The translations under genes and the position numbers were made by a program. Shown here piece after piece: positions 1-9,253 of a DNA stretch of 64,000 nucleotides. Under the pieces are notes generated by a model. The model was not told the DNA's origin. It saw only the letters and a program-made list of their open reading frames with translations, and searched no databases. Origin of the DNA: Burkholderia sp. WSM2232 (GTDB lineage Bacteria > Pseudomonadota > Gammaproteobacteria > Burkholderiales > Burkholderiaceae); the NCBI RefSeq assembly GCF_000472545.1, contig NZ_AWZV01000009.1, positions 1-64,000 of the forward strand. The letters run 5' to 3'. Numbering within the stretch: position 1 is the first letter of the stretch; the number at the start of each line of letters is the position of its first letter.

Positions 1-108
1 AAGGGCAAGGGCAAGGGCAAGGGCAAGGGCAAGGGCAAGGGCAAGGGCAAGGGCAAGGGCAAGGGCAAGGGCAAGGGCAAGGGCAAGGGCAAGGGCAAGG
101 ACAAGGGC
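1..108. repeat. AAGGGC hexamer tandem array (18 units, cut by window start)
   Basis: Eighteen consecutive hexamers are visible; seventeen read AAGGGC and one (97-102) reads AAGGAC. The array begins at the first base, so its true length is unknown. Because the unit is a multiple of three, no frame is shifted by copy-number change. The frame of the following DUF1488 gene reads through the array as Gly-Gln repeats without a stop, although that gene most likely starts at 264. Confidence 0.95.
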
Positions 109-263
109 AAGATCTGGCCCATCCAGACGATCCCCACGCACCGCGCGTCGCGGCGGCGGGGTGGACCGTGGTCCGGCCCCGCGAGTACCATAGTCGGGTC
201 GTCCGGGGCCGGCCGGTTTTGCGGGGCTCCGGTTCTGTGCCGGATATTTTTGACGAGGCGACT

Positions 264-548
264 ATGGAAATCAGGTTTCCCGCGGGCGCGCCAGCCTACC
301 GCGATTCCAATCTGACCGTTGTCTTTCCCGCGCTGGTGGACGGCGAGCCCGTTCCCTGCGCGATCTCCGTCGAGGCGCTCGAAGACCATTTCGGCGCGTG
401 TTCCGAAGATGAAGAAGCCTGGATGCGAGCGTTCGACGCTGGACGTCCACGCATAGAGGCCGTGGCGCGCGAGCATCTGCAGATCAGCAACGGCACGCCC
501 GTGCTGCTCAAAAGCGGTCACTTCCCGCCGGGAAACGCCGCGGGTTGA
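264..548 (+). CDS. DUF1488 family protein
   Basis: A 94-residue acidic protein of unknown function that resembles the DUF1488 family found in many Burkholderia genomes. It opens MEIRFPAGAPAYR and contains a central segment on single-residue substitution-tolerant beta strands (LTVVFPALVDGEPVPCAIS) followed by an acidic helix. I chose the ATG at 264 because family members begin at this MxIxFP motif. The frame stays open upstream to the window edge through the hexamer array, so an extended form cannot be excluded. No signal peptide or membrane segment is seen. It is probably cytoplasmic and nothing in the context suggests a pathway. Confidence 0.7.
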   Translation: MEIRFPAGAPAYRDSNLTVVFPALVDGEPVPCAISVEALEDHFGACSEDEEAWMRAFDAGRPRIEAVAREHLQISNGTPVLLKSGHFPPGNAAG

Positions 549-824
549 GCGAACCGGAGCGCGCGGCGTCCTGCATGGGTCACGGAGCCGTTGGCTGCGT
601 CGGCCCGCGCAGGGCGGCTCGGGCTGCTGACGACTGCTTCGACCGTGTCGGCTTCCGCTGCTCCGGGCCCGGCCTCCACCTCACCGGCCCCAGCTCCGGC
701 CGCGCACCCAACCCTCCGCGCAACGTTTTCGCTCCCACCGCTCGCCAGCGCAAACACGCCCACGCATCGGGCGCGTGATAACGTTGTGGTTCCCCTGACT
801 CTGCGCCGCCGCGCGTCGTCTTCC

Positions 825-1955
825 ATGTCCCTTCCCGCCTCGCCCGCAGCCAGCGACGAAGTCGCGATTTATGTAGCCAACCGCATTGGCTTCATCGAGC
901 TCCAAAGACCGCAGGCGCTCAACGCGCTGTCGATCGGCATGATCCGCGCCATGCACGCCGCGCTCGACGCCTGGTCCGAAAACCCGGACGTGCTCGCGGT
1001 GGTGGTACGCAGCCAGCATCCGCGGGCGTTCTGCGCGGGCGGCGACATCCGCTTTCTGTACGAGTCGGCGCGGCGCGGCGACCAGCAGGCCCGCGACGAG
1101 TTTTTCATCGAGGAATACCGCCTCAATCACGCAATCTTCACTTATCCGAAGCCGTACATCGCGTTGATGAACGGCGTGGTGATGGGCGGCGGCATGGGCA
1201 TTTCGCAGGGCGCGCATCGCACCGGCGGGCTGCGGGTGGTCACGCAGTCCACGAAAATGGCCATGCCTGAAACGCGCATCGGGCTCTTTCCCGATGTCGG
1301 CGCAAGCTGGTTTCTCGCGCGCACGCCAGGCGCGATCGGCCGTTATCTGGCGGTGACGGGCGAGACGATCGGCGCAGCCGACGCGCTGTACGCCGGTCTC
1401 GCCGACCTCTACATGGAAGACGCCGCGTTGCCGGCGCTTATCGACACGCTGCGTTGCGAACTGTTCGAGCGCGGCGCGGACGTGGTCGCGTGCGTCGAGC
1501 GCGAATGCCGTGCGTATCAGGTCGCGCCGCCGCCGGGCGAAGCGCCGCTCGCTCGTGCGCGAGCGCTGATCGACCGGCATTTCGCGCTGCCGGACGTGCC
1601 GCGCATTCTCGCTTCGCTCGCGCAGAAGTGCGACAGGGACGCCGCCGACTGGGCCGAGCAGACAATCGCCGTGTTGCGCGAGCGCTCGCCGCTTTCGATG
1701 GCGGTCTCGCTCGAGGTGGTGACGCGCGCGGAAGGCTCGATGGCGGATGTGCTGCGCGGCGATCTGGATCTCACGCGTTCGAGCTTTCTGCACGGGGACG
1801 CGGTGGAAGGCATTCGCGCGCGCATCGTCGACAAGGACAACGCGCCGCGCTGGCGGTTTGCGCGCATTGAAGACGTGAATGCCGCCGACGTGGCGAAGAT
1901 GTTCGAAAGCCCGTGGCCCGCGAGCGAGCATCCATTGCTCGACCTGGGCAGTTAG
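825..1955 (+). CDS. 3-hydroxyisobutyryl-CoA hydrolase / enoyl-CoA hydratase family
   Basis: A 376-residue crotonase-fold enzyme. The oxyanion-hole segment CAGGDIRF lies at about residues 70-77 and a second glycine-rich loop (GVVMGGGMGIS) at 117-127. The motif MPETRIGLFPDVG (147-159) carries the Glu (149) and Asp (157) pair that marks 3-hydroxyisobutyryl-CoA hydrolases of valine catabolism rather than simple hydratases. Length fits that family. The frame is open from 591, but the ATG at 825 gives the usual N-terminus. The TAG stop lies in the first unit of a downstream tandem repeat. No other valine-degradation gene is next to it, so the exact substrate is inferred from the motif alone. Confidence 0.82.
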   Translation: MSLPASPAASDEVAIYVANRIGFIELQRPQALNALSIGMIRAMHAALDAWSENPDVLAVVVRSQHPRAFCAGGDIRFLYESARRGDQQARDEFFIEEYRLNHAIFTYPKPYIALMNGVVMGGGMGISQGAHRTGGLRVVTQSTKMAMPETRIGLFPDVGASWFLARTPGAIGRYLAVTGETIGAADALYAGLADLYMEDAALPALIDTLRCELFERGADVVACVERECRAYQVAPPPGEAPLARARALIDRHFALPDVPRILASLAQKCDRDAADWAEQTIAVLRERSPLSMAVSLEVVTRAEGSMADVLRGDLDLTRSSFLHGDAVEGIRARIVDKDNAPRWRFARIEDVNAADVAKMFESPWPASEHPLLDLGS

Positions 1956-2066
1956 CCACGCAGCTAGACACGCACCTAGCCACGCAGTTTGCCGTGCAGT
2001 TAGCTCTGCAATCGGCCCTGCAGTTAGCCCTTGCAGTCAGCCCTAAAGTCAGCTCTGCAGTTAGCC
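1947..2066. repeat. Degenerate 12-bp tandem repeat (CTGCAGTTAGCC-like)
   Basis: About ten imperfect units related to CTGCAGTTAGCC run from the last codon of the hydrolase gene to 2066. Several units differ by one to three bases. The first unit supplies the TAG stop codon of that gene. Confidence 0.85.
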
Positions 2067-2088
2067 GCTCGCCTGGCGTTGCCCGGGT

Positions 2089-2514
2089 TCAATCCCCGTC
2101 TTCATTTGCCATGAAGGCGCGCATGAAGACGAGCGCGCCCCAGCCCCACATGGCGTTCGCCGCAAAACCCATCGCAAGGCGCGGCAGCATGTTGCCGCTT
2201 GGCCAGATGCCGCGAATCGGATCCACCACGAAGACGCTCGCCGCCGTCAGCACAATGCCGCCGAATACGAAAGCCGGCAGCCACGGCGCGCGCCGCTCGG
2301 GCGCGACGCGCAGCAGCCATGCCATCAGCACAGCCCAGAACGCACTCCAGATTGCATTGGCAATGAACTCGGGCAAACCGAGCGGCAGGAACGGGGCAGT
2401 GGAAAAACCGCTTTGTTCGACGACGCCCGCTGCATGCAGCAGCGCGAGCGTGGAATCATGAAAGAACAGCGATGCCAGAAAACCGGCTACAAACGGCAGG
2501 ATGAGTTTTTGCAT
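2089..2514 (-). CDS. Small integral membrane protein, unknown function
   Basis: About 141 residues with four hydrophobic segments, near residues 4-24, 50-70, 78-97 and 115-135, separated by short polar loops; the C-terminus is acidic (NEDGD). The ATG at 2514 (MQKLILPF) is preferred over a GTG nine bases upstream. A TATAAT hexamer on the minus strand at 2583-2588 could be its -10 element, without a clear -35. It points away from the ssu operon. I do not recognise the family. Confidence 0.65.
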   Translation of the reverse strand: MQKLILPFVAGFLASLFFHDSTLALLHAAGVVEQSGFSTAPFLPLGLPEFIANAIWSAFWAVLMAWLLRVAPERRAPWLPAFVFGGIVLTAASVFVVDPIRGIWPSGNMLPRLAMGFAANAMWGWGALVFMRAFMANEDGD

Positions 2515-2523
2515 GCATTGCAC

Positions 2524-2966
2524 CGCCAGGGCACAGGCGCGTGATTTGCGATGCCTGCACCGGATGATTAGAAATGTGCGCCATTATATCCAGCGCTAGC
2601 GGCTTTTCCGCTGCCTGTCCAGTCGCGTTCGTATGTTGTAGCGTCGGGCTAATCACGCAAGTGGAAAACCTAAGCTCAAAAAAATCGTTCAAAAGCCGCA
2701 CCCCCGTCCATAGACTGTTTCTCCATGCAAACGGTGCGTCGCACAGTCGCGCTTAGCGTCGATACCGCAACCTTCCGTCCTTTTGCGATGCGCCGCCGGT
2801 TCGTCTCCGATGATCGGCCGGATGCGTGCGGCTGGCGTGTGCGCGTGGTGTGCGTACGGTGTGCGGGAGCGCGCGGCGGCCTCTGCAATGCGCCTGCCTT
2901 GCGCTGGCAGACGCGGCGGGCGCTGTCGTGACCCAATCCAGTTCTGCCTTAAGCGGGGAGCAGCAA
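2524..2966. other. Intergenic region upstream of ssuD
   Basis: This stretch separates the divergent membrane-protein gene and ssuD. No gene is supported. It holds a short AT-rich patch near 2670-2690 and the ssuD ribosome binding site GGGGAG at 2955-2960. The sulfonate operon promoter should lie here but I could not assign it. Confidence 0.6.
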
Positions 2967-4127
2967 ATGAATGTGTTCTGGTTCATTCCGACTCACGGCG
3001 ACAGCCGTTATCTCGGTACGTCGCAAGGCGCGCGCGCGGCCGACTACGATTATTTCCAGCAGATCGCGGTGGCCGCCGACACGCTCGGCTACGAAGGCGT
3101 GCTGCTGCCCACCGGCCGTTCATGCGAAGACGCGTGGGTGGTCGCCTCGAGTCTGATTGCCGCGACCAAACGCCTGAAGTTTCTGGTCGCGATCCGGCCG
3201 GGCCTCTCGTCGCCGGGGCAGGCTGCACGCATGGCCGCGACGTTCGACCGTCTGTCGAACGGGCGCCTGCTGATCAACGTGGTGACGGGCGGCGACGCGG
3301 CCGAGCTCGAAGGCGACGGCGTATTCGTCGACCACGACACGCGCTACGAAATCACCGACGACTTCCTGCACATCTGGCGCAAGCTGCTCACGGCCGCGCA
3401 TACCAACGAGGCAATCGACTTCGACGGCAAGCATCTGAAGTCGAAGGGCGGCAAGGCGTTGTATCCCCCTGTGCAGAAGCCCCATCCGCCGCTGTGGTTC
3501 GGCGGTTCGTCGCCGGCCGCGCACGCGATGGCGGGCGAGCATATCGACACGTATCTCACATGGGGCGAGCCGCCCGCGGCGGTCGCGAAGAAAATCGCCG
3601 ACATTCGCGCGCGCGCTGCCGCGCATGGCAGGACGGTGCGCTTCGGCATTCGCCTGCATGTGATCGTGCGCGAGACGGAAGAAGAAGCGTGGGCCGCCGC
3701 CGACAAGCTGATCAGCAAGCTCGACGACGAGACCATTGCGCGCGCCCAGGCGTCGTTCGGGAAGATGGACTCCGAGGGCCAGCGCCGCATGGCCGCGCTG
3801 CACGGCGGCAGACGCGGGAGCCGCGCGGAACTGGAGGTCTATCCGAACCTGTGGGCGGGCGTGGGCCTCGTGCGCGGCGGCGCGGGTACCGCACTCGTCG
3901 GCAATCCTGAACAAGTGGCGGCGCGCATGAAGGAATATGCCGAGCTTGGAATCGAGACGTTCATTCTGTCCGGCTATCCGCACCTGGAAGAGTCGTACCG
4001 GTTTGCGGAACTCGTGTTCCCGTTGCTGCCGAACCGCCGGAGCAAGGTTTCGGACGGACCGCTGTCCGGACCGTTCGGCGAGATCGTTGGCAATCACCAT
4101 CTACCGAAGGCGGCGAGCGCGAGCTGA
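2967..4127 (+). CDS. ssuD: FMNH2-dependent alkanesulfonate monooxygenase
   Basis: A 386-residue bacterial-luciferase-like flavin monooxygenase that cleaves C1-substituted alkanesulfonates to an aldehyde and sulfite, for use of organosulfur when sulfate is scarce. The N-terminus [16 protein letters not shown] and the segment [16 protein letters not shown] are typical of SsuD, and length matches the family (about 380-390). The ATG at 2967 has a strong GGGGAG site seven bases upstream. It is the first gene of ssuD-ssuC-ssuB-ssuF. The FMN reductase that must supply FMNH2 (SsuE) and the binding protein SsuA are not encoded nearby. Confidence 0.95.
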   Translation: MNVFWFIPTHGDSRYLGTSQGARAADYDYFQQIAVAADTLGYEGVLLPTGRSCEDAWVVASSLIAATKRLKFLVAIRPGLSSPGQAARMAATFDRLSNGRLLINVVTGGDAAELEGDGVFVDHDTRYEITDDFLHIWRKLLTAAHTNEAIDFDGKHLKSKGGKALYPPVQKPHPPLWFGGSSPAAHAMAGEHIDTYLTWGEPPAAVAKKIADIRARAAAHGRTVRFGIRLHVIVRETEEEAWAAADKLISKLDDETIARAQASFGKMDSEGQRRMAALHGGRRGSRAELEVYPNLWAGVGLVRGGAGTALVGNPEQVAARMKEYAELGIETFILSGYPHLEESYRFAELVFPLLPNRRSKVSDGPLSGPFGEIVGNHHLPKAASAS

Positions 4128-4178
4128 GCGCGGTCCGTCCGGTCCCAGCACCTTCGACAGTCAATCAGGGAAGTCATC

Positions 4179-5045
4179 ATGGCTCAATCCACCGTGAGTG
4201 CGCAGCGCGACGAAGTGGTGCGTGACGGCGCGGCGTTCGGCTTGGTGCGCGCGTCGGCCTTCGGCTCGTTGCGGCAGATGGGCGTGTCGCTTGCGCCGTG
4301 GGTCGCGCCCCTTCTGATCCTGCTCGCCTGGGAAGCCGCCGCGCGCAGCGGCGTGCTTTCCACGCGCGTGTTGCCCGAACCGCTTGCTGTCGTGAAGGCG
4401 GCCTGGTCGCTGATACAGTCCGGCGAAATGTGGGCGGACGTGAAGGTCAGCACATGGCGCGCCGTGTCCGGTTTCGCGATAGGCGGCGGCATGGGGCTCG
4501 TGCTCGGGCTCGCGACCGGGCTCTTCAAGCCGGCTGAGATTGCACTCGATTCGACCGTGCAGATGATCCGCAATATTCCCGCACTCGCGATGATCCCGCT
4601 GGTCATTCTGTGGTTCGGCATCGAGGAGCAGGCCAAGGTGTTTCTCGTCGCGCTCGGCGTGTTTTTCCCGCTCTACGTGAACACTTTCCACGGCATCCGT
4701 TCGGTCGATCCGAACCTGATCGAGATGGCGCGCAGCTACGGCGTGAAGGGTTTCGCGCTGTACCGCCATGTGATTCTGCCGGGGGCGTTGCCGTCCATTC
4801 TGGTCGGCGTGCGCTTTGCGTTGGGGCTGATGTGGGTGACGCTGATCGTCGCCGAGACCATTTCGGCGCAATCGGGCATTGGCTATATGACGATGAACGC
4901 GCGCGAGTTCCTGCAAACCGATGTCGTGGTGGTCGGCATTCTGCTGTATGCCGCGCTCGGCAAGATCGCCGATGTGCTGGCAAAAAGTCTGGAGCGCGTG
5001 TCGCTGCGCTGGCACCCGGCTTATCAACGTGGAGGTAAGGCATGA
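4179..5045 (+). CDS. ssuC: Aliphatic sulfonate ABC transporter, permease
   Basis: A 288-residue inner-membrane permease of the SsuC/TauC type. About six hydrophobic helices are visible, and the EAA-like cytoplasmic loop ([21 protein letters not shown]) that contacts the ATPase lies near residues 184-204. It begins 51 bases after ssuD with an AGGGAAG site. Its stop overlaps the start of ssuB (ATGA), pointing to translational coupling. It should form the membrane channel for sulfonate uptake with SsuB. Confidence 0.93.
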   Translation: MAQSTVSAQRDEVVRDGAAFGLVRASAFGSLRQMGVSLAPWVAPLLILLAWEAAARSGVLSTRVLPEPLAVVKAAWSLIQSGEMWADVKVSTWRAVSGFAIGGGMGLVLGLATGLFKPAEIALDSTVQMIRNIPALAMIPLVILWFGIEEQAKVFLVALGVFFPLYVNTFHGIRSVDPNLIEMARSYGVKGFALYRHVILPGALPSILVGVRFALGLMWVTLIVAETISAQSGIGYMTMNAREFLQTDVVVVGILLYAALGKIADVLAKSLERVSLRWHPAYQRGGKA

Positions 5046-6262
5046 GCGCAACGACACTCTCGGCGTCGTTCGGCGGCATCGCGGGCAGCGATCTGGAGGC
5101 GGAACTGGCGCAGGCGCGCGTCGTGGACCGCGATGCCGAGCTGGCCGCTGGTTCCGAAGGGCGCGATGGCGGGCTTCGGCGTGCGCACGTCGAGCGGCCG
5201 GGCACAGGGGCGGCGCGCGCGGCGGTGCGCAATGGGGCGGATGCGGTTGGGAGTGGCGCTGGAGGCGGACACGACACATACGGCGGACAGGGTACGCACG
5301 GCACAAGCGGCACACGGGACCCACGGAGCAACGGCGCTTATGGCCCTAGCGACTGTAACAACGCCCCCAATGCTCGCAGCACTCACGGTGCTAGCGGTGC
5401 CAGCAGCGCCAATGGACCTCACGGCGCCCGCAGGTCAGCCGACTACTCAGTCGAGTTGCGCAGCGTCGGCAAGCAGTATGGCGAGCGCAAGGTTCTGACG
5501 GACTTCGATCTGTCGATCGAGCGCGGTAGTTTCGTCGCGATTGTCGGGCGCAGCGGTTGCGGGAAATCGACGTTGCTGCGGCTCGTTGCCGGTCTCGAGC
5601 AAACCACGACGGGCGTGCTGCAGAAGCGCGCCGAAGACGGCCGGCCGCTCGATACGCGGATCATGTTCCAGGACGCTCGGCTGTTGCCGTGGAAGACAGT
5701 GCTGCAGAACGTCATGCTCGGGCTGCCGCGCAGCGCGCGCGAGCACGCCCGCGCGGTGCTTGCCGAAGTCGGTCTGCTGGAGCGCGCCAACGACTGGCCC
5801 GCCCAGCTTTCCGGCGGTCAGCGTCAACGGGTGGCGTTGGCGCGGGCACTCGTGCATCGTCCGCAATTGCTGTTGCTCGACGAGCCGCTCGGCGCGCTCG
5901 ACGCGTTGACGCGCATCGAAATGCACGCGCTGATCGAGCGTCTGTGGCGCGAGCACCGTTTCACCGCGTTGCTCGTCACGCACGACGTGCACGAAGCCGT
6001 TGCGTTGGGCGATCGCATCTTGCTGATCGAAGAAGGGCGCATCGCGCTCGATCAGCCGGTGCCGCTCGAGCGCCCGCGAGCGCGTGCGTCGGCGGGCTTC
6101 GCCGCGCTCGAAGAGCATGTGCTGCAGCGCGTGCTGAAGAATGCGCCGAACGATGACGCATGGTCGCACGAGTCTCACGTCGCGCAAGACGCTCGCACCA
6201 CGCGCGACGCAGCCCGCAGCGGCCCATTCAGGCGGCCTACAGAGGTTCGCTGGGCTGTCTGA
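5042..6262 (+). CDS. ssuB: Aliphatic sulfonate ABC transporter, ATPase with long low-complexity N-terminus
   Basis: A 406-residue ABC ATPase. The nucleotide-binding domain starts near residue 135; Walker A (GRSGCGKST) is near 169-177, the Q-loop in QDARLLPW, the signature LSGGQRQR near 256-263, Walker B LLLLDEP near 280 and the H-loop histidine in VTHDVHE near 315. The ATG overlaps the ssuC stop. Residues about 45-135 are a Gly/Ala/His/Asn/Ser-rich stretch with no recognisable fold, making this protein much longer than usual SsuB (about 250-320). The N-terminal [20 protein letters not shown] segment matches the start I remember from Burkholderia SsuB, so the extra part looks like an expanded linker. 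Confidence 0.92.
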   Translation: MSATTLSASFGGIAGSDLEAELAQARVVDRDAELAAGSEGRDGGLRRAHVERPGTGAARAAVRNGADAVGSGAGGGHDTYGGQGTHGTSGTRDPRSNGAYGPSDCNNAPNARSTHGASGASSANGPHGARRSADYSVELRSVGKQYGERKVLTDFDLSIERGSFVAIVGRSGCGKSTLLRLVAGLEQTTTGVLQKRAEDGRPLDTRIMFQDARLLPWKTVLQNVMLGLPRSAREHARAVLAEVGLLERANDWPAQLSGGQRQRVALARALVHRPQLLLLDEPLGALDALTRIEMHALIERLWREHRFTALLVTHDVHEAVALGDRILLIEEGRIALDQPVPLERPRARASAGFAALEEHVLQRVLKNAPNDDAWSHESHVAQDARTTRDAARSGPFRRPTEVRWAV

Positions 6263-6309
6263 CATTCCTTGACTGACTGAATTCAATCGCTTTTCTGGAG
6301 CCATTCGCA

Positions 6310-6525
6310 ATGAGCATTTCCGCCATCAACGTACGCAATCAGTTCAAAGGCAAGGTCAAGGAAATCATCCGCGGACCCGTTGTGTCCGAAGTGGATGTCG
6401 ACACCGCGTTCGGCATCGTGACCTCGGTCATCACCACACGGTCCATCGACGAACTCGAGTTGCAGGTGGGCTCCGAAGTCGTGGCGCTCGTCAAGTCGAC
6501 GGAGGTTTCGATCGCGCGCCTGTAA
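6310..6525 (+). CDS. ssuF: SsuF-like molybdopterin-binding (TOBE/Mop) protein
   Basis: A 71-residue single TOBE/Mop domain protein (MSISAINVRNQFKGKV, then SIDELELQVGSEVVALVKSTEV). Mop-type domains bind molybdate or related oxyanions. A gene of this kind ends the ssu operon of Pseudomonas putida (ssuF), where it supports sulfonate use; the exact role is unsettled. Here it follows ssuB by 47 bases on the same strand, with a CTGGAG site ahead of the ATG. The operon assignment is by position; oxyanion binding is by family. Confidence 0.75.
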   Translation: MSISAINVRNQFKGKVKEIIRGPVVSEVDVDTAFGIVTSVITTRSIDELELQVGSEVVALVKSTEVSIARL

Positions 6526-6533
6526 TGACCGCG

Positions 6534-6827
6534 CTACTTTGCGTTCGCGCCGCTCGCGGGCGGCTCGTGCATCATTTTGTCGTTTGTCGGTTTGCGCGGA
6601 CGCTTGATCGGCATGTTGTCCGGATTGCTCGAGCCGGTCGCACCGGAGGCCGACTCTGGCGGCTTGACCATCGACGACGCGGCGTCGGCGGGTTGCGCGG
6701 CCTGCGCCGCCTGCGTCGTGTGCTGCGTTGCGGCCATGTCCGTTTTGGCCCATGCTGCCGTTTCGTTTGCGCCTGCCGTCAGCAGCGCGGCGGTTGCGCC
6801 CAGTGCAGCCAAAGTGCTTCGCTTCAT
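6534..6827 (-). CDS. Small secreted protein, unknown
   Basis: A 97-residue protein with an N-terminal signal peptide (MKRSTLAALGATAALLTAG, likely cleaved near AWA) followed by a polar, Ala/Pro/Gln-rich, probably disordered region ending in a basic PIKRPRKPTND patch. The ATG at 6827 is preceded by an AGGAG site (AAAAGGAGAACG), so the longer frame starting further upstream is not used. It is convergent with ssuF, eight bases away, and is not part of that operon. No family recognised. Confidence 0.6.
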   Translation of the reverse strand: MKRSTLAALGATAALLTAGANETAAWAKTDMAATQHTTQAAQAAQPADAASSMVKPPESASGATGSSNPDNMPIKRPRKPTNDKMMHEPPASGANAK

Positions 6828-7005
6828 CTCGTTCTCCTTTTGCGGGCCCCGCGTTCGCGGGTTGCATGAGGTTTCCCGGTAGACCCGCGGCTCGCGCGAA
6901 AATTCACGCGTAAGCCATTCGTGCATGACGATCCGCCGTCACGACGACATCCGCTGCCGAAACTTGCTAGGATGAATTAGTCATCGACGCAGACCGGAGA
7001 CCGCC

Positions 7006-7203
7006 ATGTCCAAGCCACTGAGTCCCGAAGCGATAGAAGCGTTGCGGCGCCTGAACGAAGTAGGCGTCGGGCAGCCGGTGCCGAAGTTTCCGCAGTCCGT
7101 GACCGCACAACTGCTGGCGTGTGGTCTCGTCGCCGAAGCGAATGGCGACGAGGTTGAAATCACTTGCAACGGCAGGCAATACCTTTCCGGCGATTGCGAC
7201 TGA
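7006..7203 (+). CDS. Small conserved hypothetical protein
   Basis: A 65-residue cytoplasmic protein (MSKPLSPEAIEALRRLNEVG...) with an N-terminal helix and a C-terminal part that looks like a small winged-helix hairpin (LVAEANGDEVEITCNGRQYL). The ATG has a GGAG site (6996-6999). Start, site and codon use support a real gene. Function unknown; the C-terminal half resembles the end of small DNA-binding proteins, but this is only an impression. Confidence 0.6.
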   Translation: MSKPLSPEAIEALRRLNEVGVGQPVPKFPQSVTAQLLACGLVAEANGDEVEITCNGRQYLSGDCD

Positions 7204-7369
7204 ACCCGCCGATGGGTGTCTCACGCGATGTCCGCTTGTGACGCGCAGCAGGGGTGTCCGGCTGGCGGCCAAGGCGTCGCGCGCAGCGTCAAAACTGGCG
7301 CGTGGGGCGACGTTTGAGCGCGGCAAACCTGATCGCAAGCCGCAAGCCGGCCAAAGCAAGGAGGTGAAG

Positions 7370-7612
7370 ATGGAGCCGAAGGGCCTCGACATGGGTGACT
7401 ACCAGGAGCGCTATCTGGACTACGACATAGAGGTCGCCGTCGAGCAGGTGCTTACCGGCGTCAAGGCGCATTTTCGCGTGCTGCGCGAGCACGCGGTGGT
7501 GGTTGACTGGCGGCTCGTGCATATCGACAGTCTTTGGCCCACCGAGCATGCCGCCGCCGAGGCGGGCTTTCGCGCCGCGCGCGAGGTGATCGATGCGGGT
7601 CTTGCCGCGTAA
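7370..7612 (+). CDS. Small hypothetical protein
   Basis: An 80-residue acidic protein (MEPKGLDMGDYQERYLDYDIEVAVEQVLTG...). The ATG at 7370 is chosen because of a near-perfect Shine-Dalgarno sequence AAGGAGGTG at 7358-7366; the frame extends further upstream but without such a site. No signal peptide or membrane segment. The C-terminal half reads like two amphipathic helices (AAAEAGFRAAREVIDAG). Family not recognised. Confidence 0.6.
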   Translation: MEPKGLDMGDYQERYLDYDIEVAVEQVLTGVKAHFRVLREHAVVVDWRLVHIDSLWPTEHAAAEAGFRAAREVIDAGLAA

Positions 7613-7672
7613 GGGCGCGGCGCGCGCCTCGGCTGCCGCTGCCCGCTGCAGCTGGCGACGCAGGTAAACGAA

Positions 7673-7709
7673 ACAGGGCGCCGCACCGGTATCCGGTGGG
7701 GCGCCCTGT
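7673..7709 (-). terminator. Rho-independent terminator of the 88-aa secreted protein gene
   Basis: A nearly perfect stem (ACAGGGCGCC / GGCGCCCTGT with an inner CACCGG/CCGGTG stem). On the minus strand it is followed by a TTTCGTTT tract. It lies about 40 bases past the stop of the minus-strand gene at 7752. Confidence 0.75.
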
Positions 7710-7751
7710 TCGCACGCTGCCTCGAGTGGCAGCGTGGTCGACGGCGACTGC

Positions 7752-8018
7752 TTAGTGGCCGAAGAACACCGACTGCGGGCCGGAAACCGGCTCACGGGTG
7801 CCCGATTGCGACGACACGTTGTTCACGCCACCGTAAGCGTTGGCTTCGGCGTTGGCACGTTCAGCCGCGACGGTTTGCGCGTTCTGGCCTTGTTGCGACG
7901 CCGGTGCGCCGACGGACGGGCGGTAGAACGGTGCCGGGCCGTAGCCGCTCGCAAAAGCCGGTGCGGCGACGGAAGCGGAAACTGCGACGAGCAAGGCGGC
8001 GATGAGCTTGGTCTTCAT
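7752..8018 (-). CDS. Small secreted protein, Burkholderia type
   Basis: An 88-residue protein with a clear signal peptide (MKTKLIAALLVAVSASVAAPAFA, cleavage after AFA near residue 23). The mature part is short, polar and rich in Ala, Asn, Gln and Gly (SQQGQNAQTVAAERANAEAN), ending in VFFGH. An ATTTGGAGGTAC site precedes the ATG and a terminator follows the stop, so it is a monocistronic unit. Similar short secreted proteins are common in Burkholderiaceae. Function is unknown, and I could not assign a domain. Confidence 0.7.
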   Translation of the reverse strand: MKTKLIAALLVAVSASVAAPAFASGYGPAPFYRPSVGAPASQQGQNAQTVAAERANAEANAYGGVNNVSSQSGTREPVSGPQSVFFGH

Positions 8019-9253
8019 GATGTACCTCCAAATACTTCGATTTTCAGGGTGGCGTTGCAGGGACCGGTGGGTGTCTGCAACGTCGATGGAAGGCAGTGTA
8101 TACCCCTACTATCGAAAATTTGTGCCGATAATCTGAAATTACTGTTCTCATTCCTGAAATAATGGCTCGGCGCCTTGCCCGACGCGGCCTCCCGCTGGTT
8201 CGACCCTCGTTTCTCCCTGAGAAAGCCGCTTTATGGCCCTGATGCGGTGAGGGATTCTCGATCCGCAGAGCGCTTCAGCGAGGGCAATGCTTAGGCTGAG
8301 CCGCATCCGGCATTGCGGTAAATCGTCGCTCAGCGTCTCGACCCGAGCCTTTGGAGCCCTACGGGCTCATATCCGCATAGTCCGTGGCGTCCGGTGCCAC
8401 GTCGCCGTGGATCGACGCCGTGCCGAAATACATGTACGAGAGGATGTCGACGTCCGGTATTCACGAGCCGCGCGAGTATGGCAGAGCCGTGACGCCGACG
8501 CCAATGCGGCCGGCGGGCACGCGCGGTTTGAGGTGATGGCCGAAGCCATCCTGGTAATACATGCCATCGCCCATCGCCGCGAAGTTGGTGGCGCCAAGCC
8601 GGCTTCGGCATGGAAAAACGATTCGCGTGCGCGCTCGCAGCGGCGCAGCCGAGCGACATTGCTACGGCTGCTGCTCTCCATCGGGCGCCCGCGAATCGGA
8701 CGTCGCGTCGAGCTGGATCACCGCTCCAGCCTGGCGGCTTCACCACTCGAACACTTGCTCGACGGTCGCGGTGCGATTCAATAACGCGCCCGCAAGGAAC
8801 AGCATAGGCAGGCTGATTTCCCGCGGCTGCCTCCGCAGTACTTGTGCCACTGCTGCGCACTGGCGAGCCCGAATAGAGCTGCCGTCTGACTTCCCGAGGA
8901 AGCGAGCCGATCCTTCCGCGCGCGAAGATTTTGCGGCGGCGGTGCAACGTAGAGAATTGGCATTGCTGATGGCGCGCAGGTATCGACGGGATGCCTGAGG
9001 ACCTCAAGCGGTACCTGCCGCACAACACCCACCAGGCAATCAGCTACTCAATCCTCTGCCTCACTTTTCTTGCTATCCGATATACGTCTATCCGCCGAGA
9101 GCCGCGAAGTGCCGCGACGGCATGGCAACAGGCCGCGCAATCGGCGGCTGACGCTGAAGAAGCGCAGAAGTCGTAGTCCGATACACATTCAATGACCTCC
9201 GACCAGTTGGACGCCCAAGCCGCGAAGCTCGGCATTCTGCGGAAGGACTGACC
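8019..9253. other. Long region without an intact gene; degenerate coding traces
   Basis: No intact gene is supported over about 1.2 kb. Several overlapping frames are open on both strands, but none has a convincing start and composition. The minus strand near 8300-8600 gives fragments that look once-coding (for example GDGMYYQDGFGHHLKP, then a stop and YMYFGTASIHGDV), suggesting a decayed gene I cannot name. On the plus strand at 8991-9251 one frame, interrupted by a single TAG at 9174, reads a hydrophobic segment followed by an Ala/Gln-rich helix ending LGILRKD. This could be a broken phage Rz-type spanin just before the lipoprotein at 9254. Confidence 0.45.

Noticed and set aside
1..108. 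CRISPR or origin iterons
   Set aside because: A six-base unit without spacers or replication gene; it is a simple hexamer repeat.
8287..9028. Long open frames on both strands as candidate genes
   Set aside because: They overlap each other, lack ribosome binding sites, are Arg-rich from GC bias, and show no recognisable motif. Treated as non-coding or decayed.
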